A DNA stretch of 64,000 nt from assembly GCA_030603275.1 (NCBI GenBank), contig JAUVYB010000002.1:1-64000 (forward strand). Reading direction: 5' to 3'. The notes under the pieces are model-generated. The model saw only the letters and a program-made list of their open reading frames with translations. It was not told the origin of the DNA and did no database searches. The DNA comes from Deltaproteobacteria bacterium. Its GTDB lineage: Bacteria; Chloroflexota; Dehalococcoidia; Dehalococcoidales; BS750m-G39. Positions 20,796 to 29,673 of this stretch are shown piece after piece (the stretch's first letter is position 1; every line of letters begins with the position of its first letter). Made by a program: the position numbers and the translations under genes.

Positions 20796-22699
20796 TTCGG
20801 CACCTCGGTTGGCGGTGACAGCTTGACTATAGCGTTGTACTGCGGTGGGCAGGCGGTAAGGCAGGTGCCGCACTTGACGCACTTTTCCTGGTCAATGATT
20901 TTATATCTCTTTTTGGGGTGGCTGTATATGGCTTCCACAGTGCAGTTGCCGACACAGGCGTCGCAGGTGAGTTCGCACTTGTCCGGGATAATGTAGAAGG
21001 CGATAAGCTCTTGGCACATCAGCGCCGGGCACCGCCCCTCCCTGATGTGGGCTTCGTACTCATCGCGGAAATAGCGCAGGTTGGTCAGCACCGGGTTGGG
21101 CGCCGTCCTGCCCAGCCCGCAGAGCGAGCCCGCCCTGACGTCCTCGGCCAGCTCGGTGAGGGTATCCAGGTCTTTGATTTTGCCCTTGCCCCGGGTAAAT
21201 TCGGCCAGCATTTCCAGCATCTGCTTCGTCCCCAGGCGGCAGAAGGTGCACTTGCCGCAGGACTCGCGCTGGGTGAACTCCAGAAAATAGCGGGCTATCT
21301 CCACCATGCAGTCGTCTTCGTCAAGGACAATCATGCCGCCGGAACCCATCATCGCCCCGGCTTGAGTCAGGGAGTCAAAGTCAATGGGCAAATCCAGCGC
21401 CGATTCGGGCAGGCAGCCGCCGGAGGGGCCGCCTATCTGCACCGCCTTGAAGGGCTTGCCGCCGGGGATGCCGCTGCCCACATCAAAGATGACCTGGCGC
21501 AATGTGGTGCCCATGGGCACCTCGGTCAGCCCGGTGTTGACCACCTTGCCGGCCAGAGCGAAAACGGCCGTACCGGGGCTATTTTTAGTGCCGATGCCGG
21601 TAAACCATCTGGCTCCCTTATCAATTATGTGGCGGATAAAAGCCAGCGTCTTGACATTGTTGATAAGGGTGGGCTTGCCCTCCAGGCCGCTGACGGCGGG
21701 ATAGGGGGGGCGGTGGCCGGGGGTGCCCGCTTTCCCCTCCAGCGAGGCGATGAGGGCGGTCTCTTCGCCGCAGACGAAGGCGCCCGATCCCTGAAAGAGT
21801 TTAATATCAAAGCTGAAATCGCTGCCCAGTATATTTTTGCCCAGCAGGTTGAGCTTTCTCGCCTGGCTGAGGGCCAGCCGGGTCCTATGCACCGCCAGGG
21901 GGTACTCGGCGCGGACATAGATATAGCCGTGGCCGGCGCCGACGGCGTAGCCGGCAATGAGCATGCCCTCAATTACGGAGTGGGGGTCGCTCTCCAGGAT
22001 AGCCCGGTCCATAAAGGCGCCGGGGTCGCCCTCGTCCCCATTACAGATTACATACCTGGGCTTACCGGGGGCATTACGGCAGGTTGCCCACTTTTCCCCG
22101 GTGGCAAAGCCGGCCCCGCCCCGCCCCCTTAAGCCCGATTTTTTGACCTCGTTAATAATTTGTTCCGGCTTTAGCTGGAGCGCCTTTACAAAAGCCGAAT
22201 AGCCGCCGCCGGCGATATAGTGGTCTATATCTTCCGGGTCTATATGCCCGCAGTTTTTAAGGATGACCTTTTGCTCGAATCGGGCGCGGGGGAAATCAGC
22301 CAGGCCGGGGACCAGCTCATTTTCCTCCAGAGCGCCGAGGACGAACTCAAGGCAGGAGTCATCACCCAGGATAAATTCCCTGACCAGCCTCTGGGCGATG
22401 ACCGGGTTGACCTGCTGGTAGACGATGGAGGGATAGCCCGGCTTGGCTATGATAACTATCGGCTCGGCGTAGCAGTGCCCCATGCAGCCAACCTCGAATA
22501 CGGGACAATCCAGATTTTGCTTTTTAAGCTCGTCCTTGAATGCCCGGAGCACCTTCAGCGCCCCGGCGGCCCTGCCGCAGGTGGCGGCGCCCACCATAAT
22601 CACCGCCCGGCTGTCCTGAAGCTCCTGCCAGCGTGCTCCGGCCTGTCCCTTTATTTTCTGGAAGGTTGAGGCTACACTGGGAAGCCCGGTTGCTTTCAC
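20792..22699 (-). CDS. NuoF-like NADH-binding iron-sulfur flavoprotein
   Basis: A 635-residue diaphorase subunit like HndC/HydB. It has an N-terminal thioredoxin-like [2Fe-2S] segment, the NADH/FMN core with GRGGAGFATGEKW and NGDEGDPGAFMDR, and a [4Fe-4S] domain with ESCGKCTFCRLG plus C at SLCGLG. A C-terminal two-cluster ferredoxin follows, with CDACVGNC and CVKCGTCLTACP. It oxidises or reduces NAD(H) and exchanges electrons with the neighbouring iron-sulfur subunit. ATGA overlaps join it to the NuoE-like gene upstream and the NuoG-like gene downstream, so the three are translationally coupled. Confidence 0.93.
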   Translation of the reverse strand: MKATGLPSVASTFQKIKGQAGARWQELQDSRAVIMVGAATCGRAAGALKVLRAFKDELKKQNLDCPVFEVGCMGHCYAEPIVIIAKPGYPSIVYQQVNPVIAQRLVREFILGDDSCLEFVLGALEENELVPGLADFPRARFEQKVILKNCGHIDPEDIDHYIAGGGYSAFVKALQLKPEQIINEVKKSGLRGRGGAGFATGEKWATCRNAPGKPRYVICNGDEGDPGAFMDRAILESDPHSVIEGMLIAGYAVGAGHGYIYVRAEYPLAVHRTRLALSQARKLNLLGKNILGSDFSFDIKLFQGSGAFVCGEETALIASLEGKAGTPGHRPPYPAVSGLEGKPTLINNVKTLAFIRHIIDKGARWFTGIGTKNSPGTAVFALAGKVVNTGLTEVPMGTTLRQVIFDVGSGIPGGKPFKAVQIGGPSGGCLPESALDLPIDFDSLTQAGAMMGSGGMIVLDEDDCMVEIARYFLEFTQRESCGKCTFCRLGTKQMLEMLAEFTRGKGKIKDLDTLTELAEDVRAGSLCGLGRTAPNPVLTNLRYFRDEYEAHIREGRCPALMCQELIAFYIIPDKCELTCDACVGNCTVEAIYSHPKKRYKIIDQEKCVKCGTCLTACPPQYNAIVKLSPPTEVPK

Positions 22700-23205
22700 C
22701 GTTTCTCTTTGCCCCGTTTCTCCCTCTCCCGCTCGAACGAGAGAAGAATACCATCTACCTTGGTAGGCTCCACCTGACCTGCGGGCTTGTCATCGACCAC
22801 GGTTACCGGCGCCATGACGCAGCAGCCGACGCAGGCCACCGTATCCAGGTCAAACTCGCGGTCGGCGGTGGTCTGTCCCCGGTCAATAGAGAGCCTTCTC
22901 TTCCAGGCGTCCAGTGTTATGTAACCGCCCTTCATATGGCAGGCGGTGCCCAGGCATACTCTTATAGAGTGCTTTCCCGGAGGGTTGAGCCGGAACTGGT
23001 TGTAGAAGGTGACCACGCCGTAGACGTCTATCTCCGGTATATCCAGAAATCGGGCGACCTCCAGCATGGCTTCGCGGGGCAGGTAGCCCAGCTCTTCCTG
23101 TACCTTTTGCAGGGTGGGGATAAGGTTGCCTCTTTTGCGGCTAAAGCGGTTCAGCAGACGCCTGGTCTGCTCTGTGATTTTGGTCTTTTCCTTTGTGTTT
23201 GTCAT
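22696..23205 (-). CDS. NuoE-like (24 kDa) [2Fe-2S] subunit
   Basis: A 169-residue thioredoxin-fold [2Fe-2S] protein of the NuoE/HndA type. The four ligands are in CLGTACHMKGG and CVGCCVMAPV, preceded by the helical bundle with LIPTLQKVQEELGYLPREAM and the GVVTFYNQF motif. It is the first gene of the three-gene module and overlaps the NuoF-like gene by four bases. Three-subunit sets like this feed hydrogenases, formate dehydrogenases or bifurcating enzymes; the catalytic partner must lie elsewhere. Confidence 0.93.
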   Translation of the reverse strand: MTNTKEKTKITEQTRRLLNRFSRKRGNLIPTLQKVQEELGYLPREAMLEVARFLDIPEIDVYGVVTFYNQFRLNPPGKHSIRVCLGTACHMKGGYITLDAWKRRLSIDRGQTTADREFDLDTVACVGCCVMAPVTVVDDKPAGQVEPTKVDGILLSFEREREKRGKEKR

Positions 23206-23280
23206 CGCCGTCAGTGCAAATTATAGGTCAGTGAGCCTGTCTATGCAACCGCTGTACCGCCCGGCACATATAGTTCGGGG

Positions 23281-23310
23281 TTGACAGTCAGGTGCCGCAG
23301 GTTGTATTAT
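23281..23310 (+). promoter_or_regulatory. Predicted trpB2 promoter
   Basis: A perfect TTGACA, an 18-base spacer and TATTAT lie 72 bases upstream of the trpB start. No tryptophan leader peptide or T-box was seen in the leader. Confidence 0.65.
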
Positions 23311-23382
23311 CGGCATCAACTGCCCCTTAAAATGCACGAGGTTTTTTAAATAAACCAGAACCTCAAAATCAAAGGAGGAAAA

Positions 23383-24762
23383 ATGGCCAAAAAATTCAAC
23401 AGAGCAATGTATTTTCTCGACCAGAAGGACATGCCGACCCACTGGTATAATATCCAGGCTGATCTGCCCGAGCCGCTGCCGCCAACCTTGAACCCGATGA
23501 CCAAACAGCCGGCGACCCCGGAGTTCATGCATGCCTTGTTTCCTATGGAGTGTATCCTGCAGGAGGTAAATACCGCCGACCGCTATATTGAAATACCCGA
23601 TGAGGTGCTGGAGATTTACCGCACCTGGCGGCCCACAGTGCTGCACCGGGCCTACCGGTTGGAGAAAGCCCTGGATACGCCCGCCAAGATTTTCTATAAA
23701 TATGAGGGGACTAACCAGGCGGGTAGCCATAAGCCCAATACCGCCGTCGCCCAGGCCTACTATAACAAGCAGGAAGGCATCAAGCGTATTGCCACCGAGA
23801 CCGGCGCCGGGCAGTGGGGCAGTGCCCTGGCCTTCGCCGGCGCCCTCTTCGATATAGAAATTAAGGTCTATATGGTCAGGATTAGCTATGACCAGAAGCC
23901 TTACCGGCGCATCGCCATGGAGGTCTGGGGGGCTAATTGCGTCCCCAGCCCCAGCCCGGATACCAAAACGGGGCGGGATATGCTGGCCAAGTGGCCCGAT
24001 TGCCCCGGCAGTCTTGGTCTGGCTATCAGCGAGGCGGTGGAGGATGCCGTCAGCCGGGAGGACACCCACTACTCCCTGGGCAGTGTGGTTAACCATGTTC
24101 TGCTTCACCAGACCATCATCGGCGAGGAGACCCGCAAGCAGATGGAGATGGCCGATGCCTACCCCGATATTATCGTAGGCTGCATCGGCGGCGGCTCCAA
24201 CTTCGCCGGGCAGTTTCTACCCTGGGTTCCGGATAAGCTCAGCGGCAAGAAGAAAGACCTGCGCATCATCTGCGTCGAGCCGGAAAGCTGTCCCACCGTG
24301 ACCAAGGGGCTGTATGCCTTTGACTATGGCGACGCCGTCGGTCTTGGCCCTATCGTCAAGATGTATACCCTGGGGCATGGTTTTATTCCGCCCCCGATTC
24401 ACGCCGGCGGGCTGCGCTACCACGGCATGGCGCCCATTATTTGCCACCTTCATCGGCTGGGCCTGGTTGAAGCCCAGGCGGTGCCTCAGACCAAGGTCTT
24501 TGATGCCGGGATGCTGTTTGCCCGCACCGAGGGCATTATCTCCGCTCCTGAGCCGTGCCACGACCTGAGGGTAGCTATTGATGAAGCCCTTAAGTGCCGG
24601 GAGGAAGGCAAGTCCAAGACCATCCTCATCGCCCATAGCGGACACGGGCACTTTGATCTGGCCGCCTACGAGAAGTACCTGTCGGGTGAGCTGGTGGATT
24701 ACGCCTATCCCGAGGAAGAAGTCAGGAAAGCCCAGGCGGAGCTACCCCAGGTATCGTTATAA
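23383..24762 (+). CDS. trpB: TrpB2-type tryptophan synthase beta chain
   Basis: A 459-residue PLP enzyme joining indole and serine to make tryptophan. The PLP lysine is K117 in [26 protein letters not shown] and [12 protein letters not shown] bind serine and the phosphate, and [12 protein letters not shown] follows. The length and long N-terminus mark the TrpB2 group, which does not need TrpA and may use free indole or phosphoserine. An AAAGGAGGAAAA ribosome site precedes the ATG. No trpA or other trp gene is adjacent, and a strong terminator follows, so it is a single-gene transcript. Confidence 0.95.
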   Translation: MAKKFNRAMYFLDQKDMPTHWYNIQADLPEPLPPTLNPMTKQPATPEFMHALFPMECILQEVNTADRYIEIPDEVLEIYRTWRPTVLHRAYRLEKALDTPAKIFYKYEGTNQAGSHKPNTAVAQAYYNKQEGIKRIATETGAGQWGSALAFAGALFDIEIKVYMVRISYDQKPYRRIAMEVWGANCVPSPSPDTKTGRDMLAKWPDCPGSLGLAISEAVEDAVSREDTHYSLGSVVNHVLLHQTIIGEETRKQMEMADAYPDIIVGCIGGGSNFAGQFLPWVPDKLSGKKKDLRIICVEPESCPTVTKGLYAFDYGDAVGLGPIVKMYTLGHGFIPPPIHAGGLRYHGMAPIICHLHRLGLVEAQAVPQTKVFDAGMLFARTEGIISAPEPCHDLRVAIDEALKCREEGKSKTILIAHSGHGHFDLAAYEKYLSGELVDYAYPEEEVRKAQAELPQVSL

Positions 24763-24781
24763 TACCGTTTTAATTAGCCAA

Positions 24782-24816
24782 AAAGGGGCTGGGATAAAAT
24801 CCCAGCCCCTTTATTT
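24782..24816. terminator. Bidirectional intrinsic terminator
   Basis: AAAGGGGCTGGGAT pairs perfectly with ATCCCAGCCCCTTT around an AAA loop, followed by ATTTTT. It lies between convergent trpB and purQ and can stop both. Confidence 0.92.
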
Positions 24817-24826
24817 TTAACCCTTT

Positions 24827-25591
24827 TTAGCTACGTTTGACCCAGTCCACGGCGTTTAAGAAAATGCCAAGGCCATCCCCATGCTGCTTGGGCGCTTCCT
24901 TGGTCCAGCGCGGATGCTGGGTCCAGCGAATGAAGCGCTCCGGGTGGGGCATCAGGGAGAAGATACGCCCGGTGGCGTCGCAGATACCGGCGATGTTATC
25001 CGCCGAGCCGTTGGGGTTGTGGGGATAGCCGGCTTTAGTATCGCCCTTCTCATCGGCGTAGCGCGCCACCACATTCAGTGTCTCCAGCGTTTCTTTTTCC
25101 GCCATTATCTTGCCCTCGCCGTGCGCTATGGGGAGATACATGGCGCTGATTCCTTTAGTAAAGATACAGGGGCTTTCCTGGTTTATTTGCAGGTAGACCC
25201 AGCGGCACTCAAAGCGGTTGGAATCGTTGCCGGACAGGGTCAGCCGCTGGCCGTTCTCTACAGGAGGCAGGATGCCCGCTTTCACTAGCACCTGAAAGCC
25301 ATTGCAAATGCCCAGTATCAGCCCGCCCCGCTCGATGAAACGCTGGATGTCACCGCCCAGCTTTAATTTCAGTTCGTTGGCCAGAATCCTGCCCCCGGAA
25401 ATGTCATCGCCGTAGGTGAAGCCGCCGGGTATGACCAGTATCTGGTAGCCGGAGAGGGATGTATCGCCAGCGACGAGCCGGTTGATATGGGCTGAGTCTA
25501 CGGCCGAGCCGGCCTGCTCGAAGGCAAAAGCCGCCTCGGCATCGCAGTTTGTCCCCGGAGCCCTTATTATCAGCGTTTTTACTTTAGCCAT
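24827..25591 (-). CDS. purQ: Phosphoribosylformylglycinamidine synthase, glutaminase subunit
   Basis: The class-I glutaminase that supplies ammonia to PurL in step four of purine synthesis. The 254 residues show the nucleophile C96 in ILGICNGFQVLV and the N-terminal RAPGTNCDAEAAFAF. AHGEGKIM and MPHPERF supply the catalytic His and substrate loop. It begins 7 bases after the purL stop, so the two subunits are cotranscribed in a purL-purQ operon. Confidence 0.96.
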   Translation of the reverse strand: MAKVKTLIIRAPGTNCDAEAAFAFEQAGSAVDSAHINRLVAGDTSLSGYQILVIPGGFTYGDDISGGRILANELKLKLGGDIQRFIERGGLILGICNGFQVLVKAGILPPVENGQRLTLSGNDSNRFECRWVYLQINQESPCIFTKGISAMYLPIAHGEGKIMAEKETLETLNVVARYADEKGDTKAGYPHNPNGSADNIAGICDATGRIFSLMPHPERFIRWTQHPRWTKEAPKQHGDGLGIFLNAVDWVKRS

Positions 25592-25598
25592 GCTATCG

Positions 25599-28451
25599 CT
25601 ACCAGCCCAGCGGCTTCTGCCAGGCTTCTTTTAGTTCTGCCAGGGGGGCGGCCACTATCTTTTTGCCGTCAGTGCCGTAGATATCAAGCTTGTCGCCCTT
25701 GTTCACCTCGCCGATGGCGGCAAAAGTTACCCCTTTCATAGCCTGCTCAAAGCGTTGCTTATCTTCAGGCGCCACCTCTACCAGGAAGCGGGTGTTTGAT
25801 TCGGAGAAGAGTATAGTGTCGTTGCGGGTGATGGCTTCGCCCAGGGGCGCTTTATCCAGGTGAAGGGTCATGCCCAGTCCTCCGGCGAAGGCCATCTCCG
25901 CCGCCGCCACCCCGATGCCCCCCTCGCTCAAATCGTGGCAGGCCTTTACCAGGCCCTTTTCCATGGCGGCGCTTAAGCTGTCCATCAGCTTTTTACCCTT
26001 TTCCGGATTGACCCTGGGTGCCCTGTTGCCGGTGGCGCCGTGAAGGCCGTAGTAGTGCGAGCCGCCCAGCTCGTCATAGGTCGTTCCGACGATATATATT
26101 AAGTCACCTTCTTTTTTGCAGTCCATCGAGACTGCTTTGGAGACATCTTCCATCACCGCCATGGCCGAGATGAGCAGGGTGGGGGGGATACAGATGCTTT
26201 CCTTTTCCGTTGCATATTCGTTGTAAAGGCTGTCCTTGCCCGAAATAAAGGGCGCCCCGTAGGCCAAAGCTATATCGGCGCAGCCCTGCGCCGCCCGCAC
26301 CAGCCCGCCGAGCCGGTCCGGCTTCTCCGGGTTGCCCCAGCTGAAGTTATCCAGCAAGGCCACCCGGTTAAGATTGCCGCCGACGGCGATAATCTGCCTG
26401 AGCGCCTCGTCTACCGCCGAAGCCGCCATCCAGTAGGGGTCGATGTCCCCGTATTTGGGGTTGATGCCGTTGGCGATAATCACGCCCATATCAGAATCAA
26501 GCAGGGGACGGACAATGGCGGCATCGCCGGGGCCGTCGTTGTTTATCCCCGTCAGGGGTTTTAAAATGCTGCCCCCCTGCACCTCGTGGTCATACTGGCG
26601 GATGACCCACTCCTTGCTGCAGACGTTCCACGAGCCTAGAATTCTTTTAAGGTCTTCGGCCAGGTCGGGCGGTTCGGCAAAGTCGGGCTCAGAATGTTTA
26701 ACCGGCTGCCAGACCGCTTTCCTTTCCGATTGGGGCAGGCCGTGGTGTAAAAATTCCATGTCAAGGTCACAAACCGGGTTATTTTCGTACAGGAGTTTAA
26801 GCCGTCTATCACTGGTAAATTCGCCGATGACGGTGGCTTCCACATCCTCGCTGGCAAAGAGGGAAACAAGTTCCTTAACTGATTCCGGGAGCACCGCCAG
26901 CAGCATCCTCTCCTGCGATTCGGAAAGCCATATCTCCCGGTAAGAGAGGCCGGAGTATTTAAGCGGCACCTTTTCCAGGTTTACTTTAACGCCGGTTTCG
27001 GCGGCCATTTCCCCCACCGCCGACGAAAGTCCGCCGCCGCCGCAGTCGGTGATGCGCCGGTATAATCCCAGCTCCCTGGCTTTGAGCAGGACATCAATCA
27101 TCTTCTTTTCGGTGATGGCGTTGCCAATCTGGACTGAGCTGGCCGAGGTCTCTTCAGATTCTCCGGTGAGCAGTGCCGAGGCGAAGGTTACGCCGTGAAT
27201 GCCGTCCCGCCCCGTCCTGCCCCCGACCACCACCACCAGGTCACCCGGCTTTTGCTGCCCCATCTGGGCGGCTTCCCTGGGCATGATGCCTATAGTTCCG
27301 CACATCACCACCGGGTTGCCTAAATACCTGTCGTCAAAGACGATAGCCCCGTTGACGGTGGGGATGCCCATTCTATTGCCGTAGTCGGCCACGCCGGCCC
27401 GCACCCCTTTGAGAATACGCCGGGGGTGGAGGATGCCGGGGGGTAATTTATCGTGGGGGAAATCGGGAGGGGCAAAGCAGAATACATCGGTGTTGGCAAT
27501 TGGTTTTGACCCCAGGCCGGTGCCCAGGGGGTCGCGGATTACCCCGCCCAGCCCGGTTGACGCCCCGCCGTATGGCTCGATGGCGGAGGGGTGGTTATGG
27601 GTCTCGACCTTAAAACATAAGGCGTAGCGGCCGTCGAAGTCTATGACTCCGGAGTTGTCCTTGAAGGTGGAAAGGCACCAGGGCTTGTTCAGCGTCTCGG
27701 TCACCCGCATCACCGTGCTTTTGAGCAGGTTATCAATGACCTTTTCGCCCAGTCTTATCCTGGAGCGGAAGGTCTTGTGCTTGCAGTGCTCCGACCAGGT
27801 CTGGGCCAGGGTTTCCAGCTCAATATCGGTGGGGTTGCGGCCTATCTTGGCGAAGTAGCCCTGAATTTGCTTTAGCTCGTCTAGATTCAGCTCCAGCTTT
27901 TCCCGTCCCAGCCTGGTTAGGCCGCCGTCATCCAGGGTGAGCAGTTCAACCTTTTCCAGAGAGAAGCTATAGCTGGCCGGGGGCAGCGCCGCCTTTTCCC
28001 CGCTGGTGACCACGTGCTGAATTACGCTGTTGACCAGCAGCTTGGAGGAGATAAGCTCAATATCGCCGGCGGAGAGCTTGCCCGATAGATAATATCTCCT
28101 GGCCGTTTTGACCGAATCAATGTGCTTTACGCCCAGGTCGCGGATGCCCTTGCTGACGCTTTCTTCGACCGGGTCCATCACGCCGGGATTATAGGCAACT
28201 TCAATAGCGTGGGCGTCCTGCGGGGTGGGGGGTGCTTCTCCTATGGAGTAAGCTTCAACTACGGGGTCAGCCAGAAGCTGCCGGCAGATTGTTTCCAGCT
28301 CTTTCCGGCTTAAGTCCCCTTCCAGCAGATAGACATCGCTGACCCTGACTTGTTGGACGGTGCCAATGCCGAGGTCGCGGATATCGGCTTTTAACGCTTC
28401 CCCGCGAGGGTCGGGGAGGCTGGGTTTTACTGAGACTTCAACCCGGGACAA
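25599..28451 (-). CDS. purL: PurS-PurS-PurL fusion, FGAM synthase catalytic subunit
   Basis: The ATP-dependent amidotransferase that makes formylglycinamidine ribonucleotide. The 950 residues have two PurS-like domains in tandem (about 1-75 and 84-155), a linker, and the small-type PurL core with ETHNHPSAIEPYGGA, GGRTGRDGIHG, TDCGGGGLSSAVGEMA and the late SGKDSLYNEY and LSEGGIGVAAAEMA motifs. A PurS dimer normally bridges PurL and PurQ; the duplicated N-terminus would supply both copies in one chain. No separate purS is seen nearby. The start is TTG with AGGGGGG upstream, and purQ follows. Confidence 0.93.
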   Translation of the reverse strand: MSRVEVSVKPSLPDPRGEALKADIRDLGIGTVQQVRVSDVYLLEGDLSRKELETICRQLLADPVVEAYSIGEAPPTPQDAHAIEVAYNPGVMDPVEESVSKGIRDLGVKHIDSVKTARRYYLSGKLSAGDIELISSKLLVNSVIQHVVTSGEKAALPPASYSFSLEKVELLTLDDGGLTRLGREKLELNLDELKQIQGYFAKIGRNPTDIELETLAQTWSEHCKHKTFRSRIRLGEKVIDNLLKSTVMRVTETLNKPWCLSTFKDNSGVIDFDGRYALCFKVETHNHPSAIEPYGGASTGLGGVIRDPLGTGLGSKPIANTDVFCFAPPDFPHDKLPPGILHPRRILKGVRAGVADYGNRMGIPTVNGAIVFDDRYLGNPVVMCGTIGIMPREAAQMGQQKPGDLVVVVGGRTGRDGIHGVTFASALLTGESEETSASSVQIGNAITEKKMIDVLLKARELGLYRRITDCGGGGLSSAVGEMAAETGVKVNLEKVPLKYSGLSYREIWLSESQERMLLAVLPESVKELVSLFASEDVEATVIGEFTSDRRLKLLYENNPVCDLDMEFLHHGLPQSERKAVWQPVKHSEPDFAEPPDLAEDLKRILGSWNVCSKEWVIRQYDHEVQGGSILKPLTGINNDGPGDAAIVRPLLDSDMGVIIANGINPKYGDIDPYWMAASAVDEALRQIIAVGGNLNRVALLDNFSWGNPEKPDRLGGLVRAAQGCADIALAYGAPFISGKDSLYNEYATEKESICIPPTLLISAMAVMEDVSKAVSMDCKKEGDLIYIVGTTYDELGGSHYYGLHGATGNRAPRVNPEKGKKLMDSLSAAMEKGLVKACHDLSEGGIGVAAAEMAFAGGLGMTLHLDKAPLGEAITRNDTILFSESNTRFLVEVAPEDKQRFEQAMKGVTFAAIGEVNKGDKLDIYGTDGKKIVAAPLAELKEAWQKPLGW

Positions 28452-28481
28452 TAACCCCCCTTGCTGGCTTTCCTGGGATAT

Positions 28482-28510
28482 ATTCTACTATTACCGCCGG
28501 ATAATCACAA
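28482..28510 (-). promoter_or_regulatory. Predicted purL-purQ promoter
   Basis: TTGTGA, a 17-base spacer and TAGAAT on the minus strand, about 30 bases before the TTG start. Confidence 0.6.
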
Positions 28511-28603
28511 GTTTTTTTAGCTACGGGGCGGAGGGAATTTTTTAGGGGTAAAGACAAGAGATTGGGGTATTAAAAGGGGGGTCTAGCCTGATTTTTAGAG
28601 TAG

Positions 28604-28665
28604 GTTTTTCTTCCCACCCTCCCACCCTCATAGGCTGTGCTTCTAAACTTTCCTTCCCCATCCCC
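28604..28665 (-). repeat. Family B repeat with G-quadruplex run, copy 1
   Basis: Read on the minus strand it begins GGGATGGGGAAGGAAAG, continues TTTAGAAGCACAGCCTATGA and ends with GGGTGGGAGGGTGGG (28613-28627), a canonical four-run G-quadruplex motif with one-base loops. It aligns along its length with 46292-46356. Confidence 0.8.
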
Positions 28666-28731
28666 CACAAGGGGACAATTCCCCCAAAAATGGGGTGGGG
28701 TAAAAAGATGAAAAAAGGAGGCGACTAATCA

Positions 28732-28825
28732 GGGGTGTTTAAGAGGGGGCTTTGCCCCCCTCTTCTAAAAAAACAATTCCCCTTCCCCTTAGCAAGGGGA
28801 AGGGGATAAAGGGGATAGGGTTTCC
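28732..28825 (+). repeat. Family A double-hairpin repeat, copy 5
   Basis: Hairpin 1 is AAGAGGGGGC with a TTT loop and a matching right arm. Hairpin 2 is CCCCTTCCCCTT/AAGGGGAAGGGG as in copy 3. It lies just downstream of the minus-strand response-regulator gene, in the opposite orientation to it. Confidence 0.9.
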
Positions 28826-28862
28826 TTAAATAAAATTAAGAAATGATTGGGGGGTGGGGAGC

Positions 28863-29576
28863 TTACTTGCCTTTGCGGAAAGAGTAGCCGACACCGGGCT
28901 CGGTAATGACATATTTGGGCTGAGATTGGTCCGGCTCTATCTTCTGGCGCAGGTGCCAGATATAGATACGCACATAGTCTAGGTCGTCAATGTATTCCCA
29001 GCCCCACACCCCCTCCAAGAGCTGCTTGTGGGTGAGAATACGGCCGGCGTTCTGCAGCAGCAGCGCCAGCAGGCGGAACTCAATCGGGGTCAGTCTCACC
29101 CGCTCTCCGTTGATTAAAACCTGGCGCTGGATGATGTCCACCGTCAGGTAGCCGTCGCTGAAGGTGGTCCCTTTCTGCTCCTCCGGGGCGGAAAGCTCGG
29201 CGCGCCGTATTACCGCCTGCACCCTGCCCACCAGCTCCCGCCTGCCCACCGGCTTTATCAGGTAGTTATCCGCCCCGCACTCCAGCCCGCGTACTATGTC
29301 TTCCTCGGTGTTCTTCTGGGCGGTGAGCATGATGACGGGGACATCGGTGATATCCCGGATACGGCTGCAGGTCTGCCAGCCGTCCATCTCGGGCATGACC
29401 ACGTCCAGCAGTACTATATCCGGGCGGTTGGCAAATAAAAGGCGCAGCCCCTCGCCACCGCTGGCGGCGGTGAGCACCTTGAACCCTGCCGGGGTAAGCC
29501 CCTGCTCCACCAGCCTGATAAAGGCGGGGTCATCATCGATTATCAGGATTTTTTTGGCCGTTGCCGTATCTGACAT
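28863..29576 (-). CDS. OmpR-family response regulator (orphan)
   Basis: A 237-residue two-domain regulator. The receiver has acidic DDD near the start, the phosphoacceptor Asp in IVLLDVVMPEMDGW, Thr in VIMLTAQ and Lys in YLIKPVGR. The C-terminal winged helix has LTPIEFRLLALLLQNAGRILT and the closing DLDYVRIYIWHLRQKIEP. No kinase gene is adjacent. I take ATG 29576 as the start; the open frame runs to 29603 but the nine extra residues are not family-like. A -10-like TACAAT ends 8 bases before this ATG, so the mRNA is probably leaderless. Inverted ATGGCA half-sites cover its promoter, suggesting autoregulation. Confidence 0.92.
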   Translation of the reverse strand: MSDTATAKKILIIDDDPAFIRLVEQGLTPAGFKVLTAASGGEGLRLLFANRPDIVLLDVVMPEMDGWQTCSRIRDITDVPVIMLTAQKNTEEDIVRGLECGADNYLIKPVGRRELVGRVQAVIRRAELSAPEEQKGTTFSDGYLTVDIIQRQVLINGERVRLTPIEFRLLALLLQNAGRILTHKQLLEGVWGWEYIDDLDYVRIYIWHLRQKIEPDQSQPKYVITEPGVGYSFRKGK

Positions 29577-29578
29577 AT

Positions 29579-29632
29579 ATGCCAATTGTACCATAAATGG
29601 CACAAAAATGCCACAAGTATGCCTTATGGCAT
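29579..29632 (-). promoter_or_regulatory. Promoter with repeated ATGGCA/TGCCAT half-sites
   Basis: Half-sites of ATGGCA or its complement lie at 29579-29584, 29597-29602, 29608-29613, 29619-29623 and 29626-29632. On the minus strand TGGCAT, 17 bases and TACAAT form a -35/-10 pair within them, directly before the response-regulator start. Confidence 0.55.
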
Positions 29633-29673
29633 CAAAATACAGTAATCCGAAATAAAAAAGGGAGGTAGTGCCT

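Larger units (their letters stand above)
28452..28862. other. 411-base gene-free stretch upstream of purL
   Basis: Holds, from left to right, the purL promoter, a family B repeat on the minus strand and family A copy 5 on the plus strand, ending at the stop of the response-regulator gene. I see no small gene or riboswitch in it. Confidence 0.7.

Noticed and set aside
20918-22132. Long open frame (404 codons) antisense to the NuoF-like gene
   Set aside because: It is the mirror of a well-conserved coding sequence in GC-rich DNA, has no recognisable domain or ribosome site, and the sense protein is complete.
23221-24108. Open frame antisense to trpB
   Set aside because: Covers the trpB promoter and PLP site; no domain or ribosome site.
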